Part shown: positions 44,046 through 51,563 of the stretch, one piece after another
Numbering within the stretch: position 1 is the stretch's first letter
Layout: every line of letters begins with the position of its first letter
NCBI RefSeq assembly: GCF_003626635.1
Contig: NZ_RAZT01000003.1
Span: 248,001 to 312,000, forward strand
Direction: 5' to 3'
DNA: 64,000 bases
DNA from: Micromonospora musae
GTDB lineage: Bacteria; Actinomycetota; Actinomycetes; Mycobacteriales; Micromonosporaceae
The notes under the pieces: generated by a model
Seen by the model: only the letters and a program-made list of their open reading frames with translations
The model's database searches: none
What the model was told of the DNA's origin: nothing
Translations under genes and position numbers: made by a program

Positions 44046-45872
44046 ATGTCTCTCGATGTACCGTACCGTTCCATCCCCGACATGTTCCTCAAACGCGTGG
44101 CGGCGACCCCCGACCGCCACGCTTTCGCCCACCCCGCGGCCGACGACTCCGGCCCGGTCTGGCTGACCTGGTCCCAGATGGGACAGCGCGCCAAGGCGAT
44201 CGCCGCCGGGCTGCACGGCCTCGGCGTGGGCCTGGAGAATCCGGTGGCGATCCTGGCGAACACCCGGATCGAGTGGGTGCTCGCGGATCTCGGGATCATG
44301 TGTGCCGGCGGTGCGACGACGACCGTCTACCCCACCACCGAGCCGGAGGACGCGACCTACATCATCGCCGACTCGGGTTCCCGGGTGCTCTTCGCCGAGG
44401 ATCCGGCCCAGGCCGCCAAGGTGGCCGGCGCCGACCTGCCCGCGCTGACCCACGTGGTGCTCTTCGACGGCACGCCCGACCCGGCCGCCGCCGTCCCCCA
44501 GCTCACCCTCGCCGAGCTGGAGCAGCGCGGTGAGCGGGCCCTCGCCGCCGAGCCGGACCTGATCGACATGATCGTCGCCGGGATCGGCCCGGAGCACCTG
44601 GCCACCCTCATCTACACCTCGGGCACCACCGGCCGCCCCAAGGGGGTCGAGCTGCTGCACGGCGGCTGGTGCTGGGAGGGCGTGGCGCAGGCCAACCTGG
44701 GGCTGCTGCGCGAGGACGACCTCCAGTACCTCTGGCTGCCGCTGTCGCACTCGTTCGGCAAGACCCTGCTCTGCGGCGCGATCCACGTCGGCCTGCCCAC
44801 CTACGTGGACGGCCGGGTGGACCGGCTGGTCGACCTGCTCGGCGTGATCCGGCCGACGCTCATGTGCGGCGCGCCGCGCGTCTTCGAGAAGGTCTACAAC
44901 CGGGCGGTGACCACCGCGCAGGCCGACGGCGGCGCGAAGGCGAAGATCTTCGGCTGGGCGGTCCGGGTCGGCAAGGAGAAGGTCGCGCTGGAGCAGGCCG
45001 GCAAGCCACTCCCGGCCGGACTGAAGCTGCGCTACCGGGTGGCCGAGAAGCTGGTGTTCAGCAAGCTCCAGGCACGGCTCGGCGGGCAGATCCGGGTACT
45101 GGTCTCCGGTGCCGCGCCGCTCAGCCCGGAGATCGCCACCTTCTTCGCCGCCGCCAACCTGCCGATCTCCGAGGGGTACGGGCTGACCGAGACGAGCGCC
45201 GGCAACTTCGTCAACCCACCGGCGGGGCTGCGCATCGGCACGGTCGGCAAGGCGATGGGCGACCTGGAGTGCCGGATCGACAGCGACGGGGAGATCCTGG
45301 TGCGCGGCCGGCCGGTGATGCGCGGCTACCACAACCTGCCCGAGGAGACGGCGGCGGCGTTCACCGAGGAGGGCTTCTTCCGCACGGGTGACATCGGCAG
45401 CCTCGACGACGACGGCTACCTGCGCATCACCGACCGGAAGAAGGACCTGGTCAAGACCTCCGGCGGGAAGTACATCGCGCCCTCGCACATCGAGGGGATG
45501 TTCAAGGCGATCTGCCCGTACACCTCGCAGGCGGTCGTCATCTCCCAGGCTCGCAACTACTGCACCATGCTGGTCACGCTCGACCCCGACGCGATCAAGG
45601 GCTGGGTGGCCGGCACCGACCTGGCGGGACGCGACTACGCCGAGATCGTGACCGCGCCGCAGGCGCAGGCCATGGTCGAGGAGTACGTGACCCAGCTCAA
45701 CAGCAAGCTCAACCGCTGGGAGCGGATCAAGAAGGTCACCATCCTGCCCCGCGACCTGGCCATCGAGCACGGCGAGATCACCCCGTCGTTGAAGATCAAG
45801 CGCCGCGGGGTGGAGGCGAACTTCGCCGCCGAGATCGACAAGATGTACGAGGGCACGCTCGCCGAGCTCTGA
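44046..45872 (+). CDS. Long-chain fatty-acid-CoA ligase (AMP-forming)
   Basis: 608 residues from ATG 44046, with GAAGG upstream. ANL-superfamily enzyme of the FadD15/long-chain acyl-CoA synthetase group. P-loop LIYTSGTTGRPKGVE, A5 motif GYGLTETSAGN, A7 GDIGSLDDDGYLRITDRKKDLVKTSGGKYIAP, and a C-terminal lysine region NRWERIKKVTILPRDLAIEHGEITPSLKIKRR. It activates fatty acids to acyl-AMP then acyl-CoA for beta-oxidation or lipid synthesis. Single gene; the palindrome upstream suggests fatty-acid-responsive control (inference). Confidence 0.93.
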   Translation: MSLDVPYRSIPDMFLKRVAATPDRHAFAHPAADDSGPVWLTWSQMGQRAKAIAAGLHGLGVGLENPVAILANTRIEWVLADLGIMCAGGATTTVYPTTEPEDATYIIADSGSRVLFAEDPAQAAKVAGADLPALTHVVLFDGTPDPAAAVPQLTLAELEQRGERALAAEPDLIDMIVAGIGPEHLATLIYTSGTTGRPKGVELLHGGWCWEGVAQANLGLLREDDLQYLWLPLSHSFGKTLLCGAIHVGLPTYVDGRVDRLVDLLGVIRPTLMCGAPRVFEKVYNRAVTTAQADGGAKAKIFGWAVRVGKEKVALEQAGKPLPAGLKLRYRVAEKLVFSKLQARLGGQIRVLVSGAAPLSPEIATFFAAANLPISEGYGLTETSAGNFVNPPAGLRIGTVGKAMGDLECRIDSDGEILVRGRPVMRGYHNLPEETAAAFTEEGFFRTGDIGSLDDDGYLRITDRKKDLVKTSGGKYIAPSHIEGMFKAICPYTSQAVVISQARNYCTMLVTLDPDAIKGWVAGTDLAGRDYAEIVTAPQAQAMVEEYVTQLNSKLNRWERIKKVTILPRDLAIEHGEITPSLKIKRRGVEANFAAEIDKMYEGTLAEL

Positions 45873-45880
45873 GCCGAACC

Positions 45881-45918
45881 ACGCCGGCCTCGCTCCCGTC
45901 CCGGGGCGGGGCCGGCGT
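45881..45918. terminator. Bidirectional terminator between the acyl-CoA ligase and MocR genes
   Basis: ACGCCGGCC (45881-45889) pairs with GGCCGGCGT (45910-45918), with an additional CCCG/CGGG stem inside. Confidence 0.7.
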
Positions 45919-45920
45919 CC

Positions 45921-47378
45921 TCAGGCGATGACCGTCGGTTCCCGCCACTGTCGACGGGCGGCCCGGTCCAGGTCGTAGCGGACCGCGGCGATCCGGCCGA
46001 CCGCGTCGACGAGTTCGGCCGCGGGCAACGTGAACGGCAGCCGCAGGAATCGCTCCAGGGTGCCGTCGAGGCCGAACCGGGGACCCGGCGCCAGTCGTAC
46101 GCCGACCTCCTCGGCGGCCCGGGCCAGGGCGCTGGAGATCGGCCCGTCCAGCTCCAGCCAGAGCGTCACCCCGCCGCGCGGCACGGTGACCCGCCAGTCC
46201 GGTAGCCGTTGCGCGAGCGCACCCAGCAGGGCGTCGCGCTGGACGGTGAGCTGCGCCTGCCGGTCCGCGACGATGCCGGCCGCCTCGGCCAGCAGGTGCA
46301 CCGCCACCAGTTGGTCCAGCACCGGGCTGGCCATGTCCACGCCGACGCGGGCGGCGGCCAGGCGCTGCACCTGCGGGGCGGAGGCGCGGACCCAGCCGAT
46401 CCGCAGTCCGCCCCAGTACGGCTTGCTCATTCCGCCGATGGAGATCACTCGGGAGTGCCGGTCGAACGTCGCCACCGGCGGCGGCACCGGCGTGCCGTCC
46501 AGCGGCAGGCTCACGAAGGACTCGTCGACCACCAGATCGGTGCCGGCGGCGTGGGCCGCGGCCACCACCCGCTCCCGCAGCTCGCCCGCCATCAGGTGGC
46601 CGGTGGGATTCTGGAACTCCGGAATCAGGTAGGCCAGCTTCGGCCGCCCCTGGCGGATGCTGCCGAGCAGCAGGTCGGTGTCCCAGCCGGCACCGTCCGC
46701 GGCGAGCCCGTGGGTGGCGATACGGGCCCGGCGGGCGGCGAGCGCGGCGAGCGCGTTCGGGTAGGTCGGCGACTCGACCAGGACTCCGGCGCCGGGTGAC
46801 AGGGCCAGCCGCAGCACCAGATCGAGGGCGTGCTGGGTGCCGCTGGTCACCATGATCTGGTCGGGCGAGGTCGCCAGGCCCCGTTCGGTGTAGCTCTGCG
46901 CGATCGCCTCGCGCAGCTCGACGATGCCCGTCGGGTGGTATCCGGCCCCGCCCAGGTAGCGGGGCAGGTCCTCGGTGGCGGCCCGGGCGGCCGGCATCAG
47001 CTCCGGCGGCGCGGCCAGCGCGGCGATCCCGAGGTCGATCATGTCGACGTCGTCCAGCGGCGTCCACAATCCGGTGCTGGTCACCCGGTGGTTGCCGGGC
47101 AGCATGGTCCAGCTTCCCGCGCCCCGCCGGCTGGCCAGGTGACCGCTCTCCCGCAGCTGCCGGTAGGCGGCGGTGACCGTGGTCCGGCTGATCTTCAGCG
47201 CCTGGGCCAGTTCCCGCTCGGCGGGCAGCCGTACGCCCAACGGCAGCCGGCCGTCGGCGAGCAGCCCGCGGACCGCTCCGGCGAGCGCGGCGTAGTCGGG
47301 GCTGCGCCGACGGCCCGGGAGCGCATGCCACTGACCGAGCAGCCGCGCCAATTGGATTCCCCGGACCTGGCTGGTCAT
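45921..47378 (-). CDS. MocR-type regulator (GntR HTH + aminotransferase domain)
   Basis: 485 residues from ATG 47378 with GGGAGG upstream. N-terminal GntR winged helix (PDYAALAGAVRGLLADGRLPLGVRLPAERELAQALKISRTTVTAAYRQLRESGHLASRRGAGSW), then a fold-type I aminotransferase domain binding PLP (PLP lysine in GGMSKPYWGGLRIGW; VVDESF for the ring nitrogen). MocR proteins use PLP or an amino-acid adduct as ligand. Divergent from a YczE membrane gene with ATTGGC direct repeats between them, so it probably regulates that gene and itself. Confidence 0.9.
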   Translation of the reverse strand: MTSQVRGIQLARLLGQWHALPGRRRSPDYAALAGAVRGLLADGRLPLGVRLPAERELAQALKISRTTVTAAYRQLRESGHLASRRGAGSWTMLPGNHRVTSTGLWTPLDDVDMIDLGIAALAAPPELMPAARAATEDLPRYLGGAGYHPTGIVELREAIAQSYTERGLATSPDQIMVTSGTQHALDLVLRLALSPGAGVLVESPTYPNALAALAARRARIATHGLAADGAGWDTDLLLGSIRQGRPKLAYLIPEFQNPTGHLMAGELRERVVAAAHAAGTDLVVDESFVSLPLDGTPVPPPVATFDRHSRVISIGGMSKPYWGGLRIGWVRASAPQVQRLAAARVGVDMASPVLDQLVAVHLLAEAAGIVADRQAQLTVQRDALLGALAQRLPDWRVTVPRGGVTLWLELDGPISSALARAAEEVGVRLAPGPRFGLDGTLERFLRLPFTLPAAELVDAVGRIAAVRYDLDRAARRQWREPTVIA

Positions 47379-47393
47379 GGCCACCTCCCCCGG

Positions 47394-47429
47394 ATTGGCT
47401 CTATCACTCGATGAATTGGCCCCTAGGGT
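47394..47429 (+). promoter_or_regulatory. MocR-type direct repeats and leaderless promoter of yczE-like gene
   Basis: ATTGGC at 47394-47399 and again at 47415-47420, exactly 21 bases (two helical turns) apart. -10 TAGGGT (47424-47429) lies 7 bases before ATG 47437, and no -35 matches consensus, consistent with activation by MocR. A third ATTGG is at 47446-47450. Confidence 0.6.
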
Positions 47430-47436
47430 GGCATGC

Positions 47437-48090
47437 ATGGCAACAATTGGCAATCTGCGGCACCGTCCGGTCCGCAGGCTGACCCAGCTCTACCTCGGCC
47501 TGGCCCTCTACGGGATCAGCATGGCGCTGATGATCCGCTCCGGGCTGGGGCTCAACCCCTGGGACGTGTTCCACCAAGGGCTCTCCGAGCGCACCGGCCT
47601 CTCCTTCGGCACGGTGACCATCGCCGTCGGCGCGGTCGTCCTGCTGCTCTGGATCCCGCTGCGGCAACGGCCCGGCCTCGGCACCGTCAGCAACGTGGTG
47701 GTCATCGGACTGGTCGTGGACGCGACGCTCGCGCTGCTGCCCGCTGTCGGACCACTCTGGATCCGAATTGGACTGCTCGTCACCGGCATCGTGGCCAACG
47801 GCGCCGCCACCGGCCTCTACCTCGGCGCCCGGCTCGGCCCTGGCCCGCGCGACGGGCTGATGACCGGCTTCGTGGCCCGTCGACCGCACCGCTCGATCCG
47901 GCTGGTGCGCACCGTCATCGAGATCACCGTGCTGGCGCTGGGCTTCCTGCTCGGCGGCACGGCCGGCATCGGCACGGTGGCGTACGCGCTCGCCATCGGG
48001 CCGCTCGCCCAGTTCTTCGTACCGTTGTTCGCCGTCGCGGAGCCCGGGGACGTCGGCCCGGGGCGGGTGGCCGCGCAGCCGGCGGGCTGA
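47437..48090 (+). CDS. YczE/YitT-family membrane protein
   Basis: 217 residues from ATG 47437. Five to six membrane helices. The conserved opening RLTQLYLGLALYGISMALMIRSGLGLNPWDVFHQGLSERTGLSFGTVTI and ARLGPGPRDGLMTGFVAR match the YczE family. Members lie next to MocR regulators in many bacteria; in Bacillus YczE affects surfactin production. The biochemical role is unknown, possibly transport. It is divergent from and probably controlled by the adjacent MocR protein. Confidence 0.88.
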   Translation: MATIGNLRHRPVRRLTQLYLGLALYGISMALMIRSGLGLNPWDVFHQGLSERTGLSFGTVTIAVGAVVLLLWIPLRQRPGLGTVSNVVVIGLVVDATLALLPAVGPLWIRIGLLVTGIVANGAATGLYLGARLGPGPRDGLMTGFVARRPHRSIRLVRTVIEITVLALGFLLGGTAGIGTVAYALAIGPLAQFFVPLFAVAEPGDVGPGRVAAQPAG

Positions 48091-48198
48091 CGCCTCGACC
48101 CACCCCCGACCCCGTCCGGCCAGCAGACGTTCGCCGGGCGGGAGGGCGTACGCCGACCAAGTGTTTCCTTCCGCGAGCCGGACCGGCATCATTTCTGC

Positions 48199-48657
48199 AT
48201 GGGGGAGAGCGGATGGCGCTGGAACGACGCCTGGATCTTCGTGTCGTTGGTCATCGCGAGCGGCGCCGGAAGGCACCGCCGGTCCGCGTCCAGCCGGCGC
48301 CCCGAGGGCGTACGCCTCGCCGACGTGCTCTCCACCGCCGATCACCTCAACCGGGCCATCCCGCAGCGGGACGAGCTGGAGACGGCCGTGCGCCGGCTGC
48401 TCGGCGCCGGTCTGGTCAGCGTCGACGACGGCTGGTTCCGGATCACCGCCGAGGGTGAGCAACTCTGGCGCAGCCGGCCCAGCGCCGGCGTGACGACCAC
48501 TGTGGAGAAGATGCAGGGTGTGCTCGGCCGGCGGCACGCGCCGGGCAGCGCCGAGTGGACGCTGGACGAGGCCGACCACGCCGCGGCGGTGCAGGAGTAC
48601 GTGGTCCGCTCCATTCCGGCCCCGCGCCGCTCCCCCGAGGGGCATCCGGACCGCTGA
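48199..48657 (+). CDS. 152-aa winged-helix-like protein, unknown
   Basis: Start ATG 48199. No Shine-Dalgarno is visible, so it may be leaderless. The middle part (VRLADVLSTADHLNRAIPQRDELETAVRRLLGAGLVSVDDGWFRITAEGEQLWRSR) has the helix-helix-turn-helix-beta wing pattern of a winged-helix domain. The N-terminus WNDAWIFVSLVIASG is short and hydrophobic. I do not recognise a family. It is flanked by a YczE-like gene and hisF (convergent). The 108-base gap before it shows nothing clear. Confidence 0.65.
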   Translation: MGESGWRWNDAWIFVSLVIASGAGRHRRSASSRRPEGVRLADVLSTADHLNRAIPQRDELETAVRRLLGAGLVSVDDGWFRITAEGEQLWRSRPSAGVTTTVEKMQGVLGRRHAPGSAEWTLDEADHAAAVQEYVVRSIPAPRRSPEGHPDR

Positions 48658-48684
48658 TCCCGACGCCGGCGCGGGCCGCGACCG

Positions 48685-49449
48685 TCAGCGGACGGGGTGA
48701 CCGCGGTGGCGCAGGGCGTCCTTCACGTCGGCGACGGTCAACTCACCGAAGTGGAAGACGCTCGCGGCGAGCACCGCGTCCGCGCCGGCGGTGATCGCCG
48801 GCGGAAAGTGCGCCACCTGACCCGCTCCGCCGCTTGCCACCACCGGCACGTCCACGACCTCCCGGACCGCCCGGATCAGCTCCAGGTCGAACCCGGCCTT
48901 GGTGCCGTCGGCGTCCATCGAGTTGACCAGCAGCTCCCCCGCGCCCAGCTCGGCGCCGCGGCGGGCCCAGTCGACGGCGTCGATCCCGGTGCCCCGCCGG
49001 CCGCCGTGGGTGGTCACCTCGAAACCGCTGGCGGTGACGCCGGGGGCGCGGCGCACGTCGAGCGAGAGCACCAGCACCTGCCGGCCGAACCGGTCGGCGA
49101 CCTCGGCGATCAGCTCCGGCCGGGCGATCGCCGCGGTGTTCACCCCGACCTTGTCCGCCCCGGCGCGGAGCAGGGTGTCCACGTCGGCGACGCTGCGTAC
49201 GCCACCGCCGACGGTGAGCGGAATGAAGACGGACTCGGCGGTGCGCCGCACCACGTCGAGCATGGTGCCGCGGTCGCTGCTGGAGGCGGTCACGTCGAGG
49301 AAGGTCAACTCGTCCGCGCCGGCCCGGTCGTACGCCGCGGCCAGCTCGACCGGGTCGCCCGCGTCGCGCAGGTCGACGAAGTTGACCCCCTTGACCACCC
49401 GCCCGGCGTCCACGTCCAGGCAGGGGATCACCCGTACCGCCACCGTCAT
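48685..49449 (-). CDS. hisF: Imidazole glycerol phosphate synthase subunit HisF
   Basis: 254 residues from ATG 49449. Cyclase subunit; with HisH it converts PRFAR to imidazole glycerol phosphate and AICAR using glutamine-derived ammonia. TIM barrel with catalytic Asp11 ([15 protein letters not shown]) and second catalytic Asp in VLSLDVRR, and phosphate loops GGGVRS and ASGGAG. It is detached from hisA (about 8 kb away) and has its own leaderless promoter. In many actinobacteria hisF follows priA directly, so the gap suggests insertion of unrelated genes. Confidence 0.96.
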   Translation of the reverse strand: MTVAVRVIPCLDVDAGRVVKGVNFVDLRDAGDPVELAAAYDRAGADELTFLDVTASSSDRGTMLDVVRRTAESVFIPLTVGGGVRSVADVDTLLRAGADKVGVNTAAIARPELIAEVADRFGRQVLVLSLDVRRAPGVTASGFEVTTHGGRRGTGIDAVDWARRGAELGAGELLVNSMDADGTKAGFDLELIRAVREVVDVPVVASGGAGQVAHFPPAITAGADAVLAASVFHFGELTVADVKDALRHRGHPVR

Positions 49450-49456
49450 GTCGCCG

Positions 49457-49462
49457 AGCCTA
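49457..49462 (-). promoter_or_regulatory. -10 box of hisF (leaderless)
   Basis: Minus-strand TAGGCT, 7 bases before the hisF ATG. No ribosome site is visible. Confidence 0.6.
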
Positions 49463-49546
49463 TCCCGCCACGCCGGGCCGGCCGCCCTGCCGGACGCGTC
49501 GCGGACCCCGGTGGTGGTGTGAAGCCCGCCACCGGCCGGGGTGCGG

Positions 49547-49583
49547 AGGGCCCCTCACCACCGGGGACGGCGGGAGGGGCCCT
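49547..49583 (-). terminator. Terminator of the ohrR-ohr-reductase operon
   Basis: Perfect 10-bp arms AGGGCCCCTC (49547-49556) and GAGGGGCCCT (49574-49583), beginning 3 bases past the reductase stop codon. Confidence 0.75.
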
Positions 49584-49586
49584 TGC

Positions 49587-50591
49587 TCAGAGGCGGACCA
49601 GCATCTTGCCGAGGTTCTCTCCGCGGAGCAGGCCGAGGAACGCCGACGGGGCGTTCTCGATGCCGTCCACGACCGTCTCGTCGTAGCGGAGGCGACCCGC
49701 CTGCAGCCAGCCGGCCATCTCCTGGACGAACTGGTCGCGCAGCCCCGCGTGATCACCGGCCAGGAAGCCGCGCAGGGTGAGCCGCTTGCCGATGACCTGC
49801 GCCAGGTTGCGCGGCGCGGCCGGCGGCACGGTGTCGTTGTACTGGGAGATCATCCCGCAGACCGCCACCCGGCCGTGCGGCCGCAGCGCCGAGATGGCGG
49901 CCTCCAGGTGGTCGCCGCCCACGTTGTCGAAGTAGACGTCGATCCCCTCCGGCGCGGCCGCCTTCAGCGACGTACGGACCGGACCGTCGTGGTAGTCGAA
50001 CGCCGCGTCGAAGCCGAGCGCGGTCAGCCGGTCCACCTTCGCCGGCGAACCGGCGCTGCCGATGACCCGGGCGGCGCCCCGGAGCTTGGCGATCTGCCCG
50101 ACCAGGCTGCCCACCGCGCCGGCCGCGGCGGAGACGAAGACCGTCTCCCCGGGCCGCATCCCGGCCACCTCCAACAGCCCGGCGTACGCGGTCAGCCCCA
50201 CCATGCCGAGGACCCCCAGGTAGCTGGTCAGCGGCGCCAGCTCCGGGTCGACCTGGCGGGCGGAGCGCGCCTCGACCAGCGCGTACTCCCGCCAGCCGAG
50301 CCCGTGCAGCACCACGTCGCCGGGGGCGAAACCGTCGGCCTCGCTGGCGACCACCTCACCGACCGCGCCCCCGTCCAGGGGCGCGTCGAGCGCGTACGGC
50401 GGCACGTAGGACTTCGCGTCGTTCATCCGACCCCGCATGTACGGGTCGACCGACATGTACCGGTTGCGAACCAGGAGCTGCCCCGGCCCGGGCTTCGGCA
50501 CCTCGGTCTCGATCAGCCGGAAGTTCTCCGCCGTCGGCCAGCCCTGCGGGCGCGACGCCAGGTGGATCTCCCGGTTCACCGCCCCGGTCAC
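49587..50591 (-). CDS. NADP-dependent MDR oxidoreductase (curcumin/2-alkenal reductase type)
   Basis: 334 residues from GTG 50591, which overlaps the ohr stop as GTGA. Medium-chain dehydrogenase/reductase without the catalytic zinc cysteines. N-terminal MSVDPYMRGRMND block and C-terminal SAAAGAVGSLVGQIAKLRGAARVIGSAGSPAK NADP-binding fold match the leukotriene B4 12-hydroxydehydrogenase/alkenal reductase group. It reduces alpha,beta-unsaturated carbonyls, products of lipid peroxidation. Co-expression with Ohr fits a joint role in lipid-hydroperoxide detoxification. Confidence 0.9.
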   Translation of the reverse strand: MTGAVNREIHLASRPQGWPTAENFRLIETEVPKPGPGQLLVRNRYMSVDPYMRGRMNDAKSYVPPYALDAPLDGGAVGEVVASEADGFAPGDVVLHGLGWREYALVEARSARQVDPELAPLTSYLGVLGMVGLTAYAGLLEVAGMRPGETVFVSAAAGAVGSLVGQIAKLRGAARVIGSAGSPAKVDRLTALGFDAAFDYHDGPVRTSLKAAAPEGIDVYFDNVGGDHLEAAISALRPHGRVAVCGMISQYNDTVPPAAPRNLAQVIGKRLTLRGFLAGDHAGLRDQFVQEMAGWLQAGRLRYDETVVDGIENAPSAFLGLLRGENLGKMLVRL

Positions 50592-51013
50592 GCCGCCGCC
50601 CGGACGCGGAGCGCGACCTCGACGTTGCCGCGGGTGGCGTTGGAGTAGGGGCAGACCTGGTGCGCCTGGGCCACCAGCTCCTCGGCGGCGGCCCGCGAGG
50701 CGGCGGGCAGGTCGACGACGAGCGCGACGGTCAGCTCGTAGCCGCCGGCGCCGTTCGGGCCGATGCCCACCTCCGCCTCGACGGCGGAGTCGGTCACGTC
50801 CACCTTCGTCCGGCGGGCGACGGCCCGCAGCGCGGAGTGGAAACAGGCCGCGTAGCCGGCCGCGAAGAGCTGCTCCGGGTTGGCGCCGCCACCGGCGCCG
50901 CCCATCTCCGTGGGGGGGACGAGGTCGAGGTCGAGGATGCCGTCGACGGTGCGGACGTGTCCGCTGCGGCCGTCACCGGTGGAGGTGGCGGACGCGGTGT
51001 AGAGCACCTGCAT
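50588..51013 (-). CDS. ohr: Organic hydroperoxide resistance protein
   Basis: 141 residues from ATG 51013. OsmC/Ohr-family thiol peroxidase reducing organic hydroperoxides to alcohols with a lipoyl or similar reductant. Catalytic cysteine in YAACFHSAL and resolving cysteine in HQVCPYSNATRGN, both as in Ohr (not OsmC). The N-terminus MQVLYTASATSTG is typical. Between ohrR and the alkenal reductase in one operon, with the ohr stop overlapping the next start. Confidence 0.94.
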   Translation of the reverse strand: MQVLYTASATSTGDGRSGHVRTVDGILDLDLVPPTEMGGAGGGANPEQLFAAGYAACFHSALRAVARRTKVDVTDSAVEAEVGIGPNGAGGYELTVALVVDLPAASRAAAEELVAQAHQVCPYSNATRGNVEVALRVRAAA

Positions 51014-51019
51014 GAGGGG

Positions 51020-51466
51020 TCACTGCTCCTTCTGTCGGTGGATGGTCTCGGCGACCCGGGTGAGGGTGTCGCGGACGGCGACCAGCTCGGTCTCGGAGAG
51101 CCCGGTGGCCCCGGCGATCCGCCGCGGCACGTCCTCCACCTGCCGCCGCAGCGCACGGCCGGCGTCGGTCAGCTCCACCTCGACCCGTCGTTCGTCGCGC
51201 GTCGACCGCCGCCGGAGCACCAGGCCCGCCTCCTCCAGCCGCTTGAGCAGCGGGGAGAGGGTGCCGGAGTCCAGCCGCAGCTCGGCGCCGAGAGCGGAGA
51301 CGGTGGGGGCGTCGCCGTCGTGCTCCCAGAGGACCAGCAGCACCAGGTACTGCGGATAGGTCAGCCCGACGGCGTCGAGGATGGGCCGGTAGACGTCGGT
51401 CACGGCGCGCGACGCCGCATAGAGGGCGAAGCACACCTGGCGGCGCAGCACCAGGTCATCGATCAT
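51020..51466 (-). CDS. ohrR: OhrR, MarR-family organic peroxide sensor
   Basis: 148 residues from ATG 51466. MarR winged helix (PTVSALGAELRLDSGTLSPLLKRLEEAGLVLRRRSTRDERRVEVELTDAG). The redox-sensing cysteine near the N-terminus (QVCFALYAASRAV, Cys12) matches Cys15 of OhrR; no other cysteine is present, so it is the one-Cys type. Oxidation by organic peroxides releases it from DNA and induces ohr. It probably represses its own operon through the long dyad immediately upstream. Confidence 0.93.
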   Translation of the reverse strand: MIDDLVLRRQVCFALYAASRAVTDVYRPILDAVGLTYPQYLVLLVLWEHDGDAPTVSALGAELRLDSGTLSPLLKRLEEAGLVLRRRSTRDERRVEVELTDAGRALRRQVEDVPRRIAGATGLSETELVAVRDTLTRVAETIHRQKEQ

Positions 51467-51473
51467 CCGGAAA

Positions 51474-51504
51474 AGGTAGCGCGCAATTAAATTGCGCGCA
51501 ACCT
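51474..51504. promoter_or_regulatory. OhrR operator
   Basis: Perfect 10-bp arms GCGCGCAATT (51479-51488) and AATTGCGCGC (51490-51499) around a central A. Beyond a single mismatch on each side, AGGT and ACCT pair too, extending the dyad to 31 bp. It starts 8 bases upstream of the ohrR ATG. Confidence 0.85.
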
Positions 51505-51563
51505 ATCGGCCTCGGCGCCAGCACCACCGGCGCGGTAAGCCCGGCGGCCCGCGCGGCGGCCGC

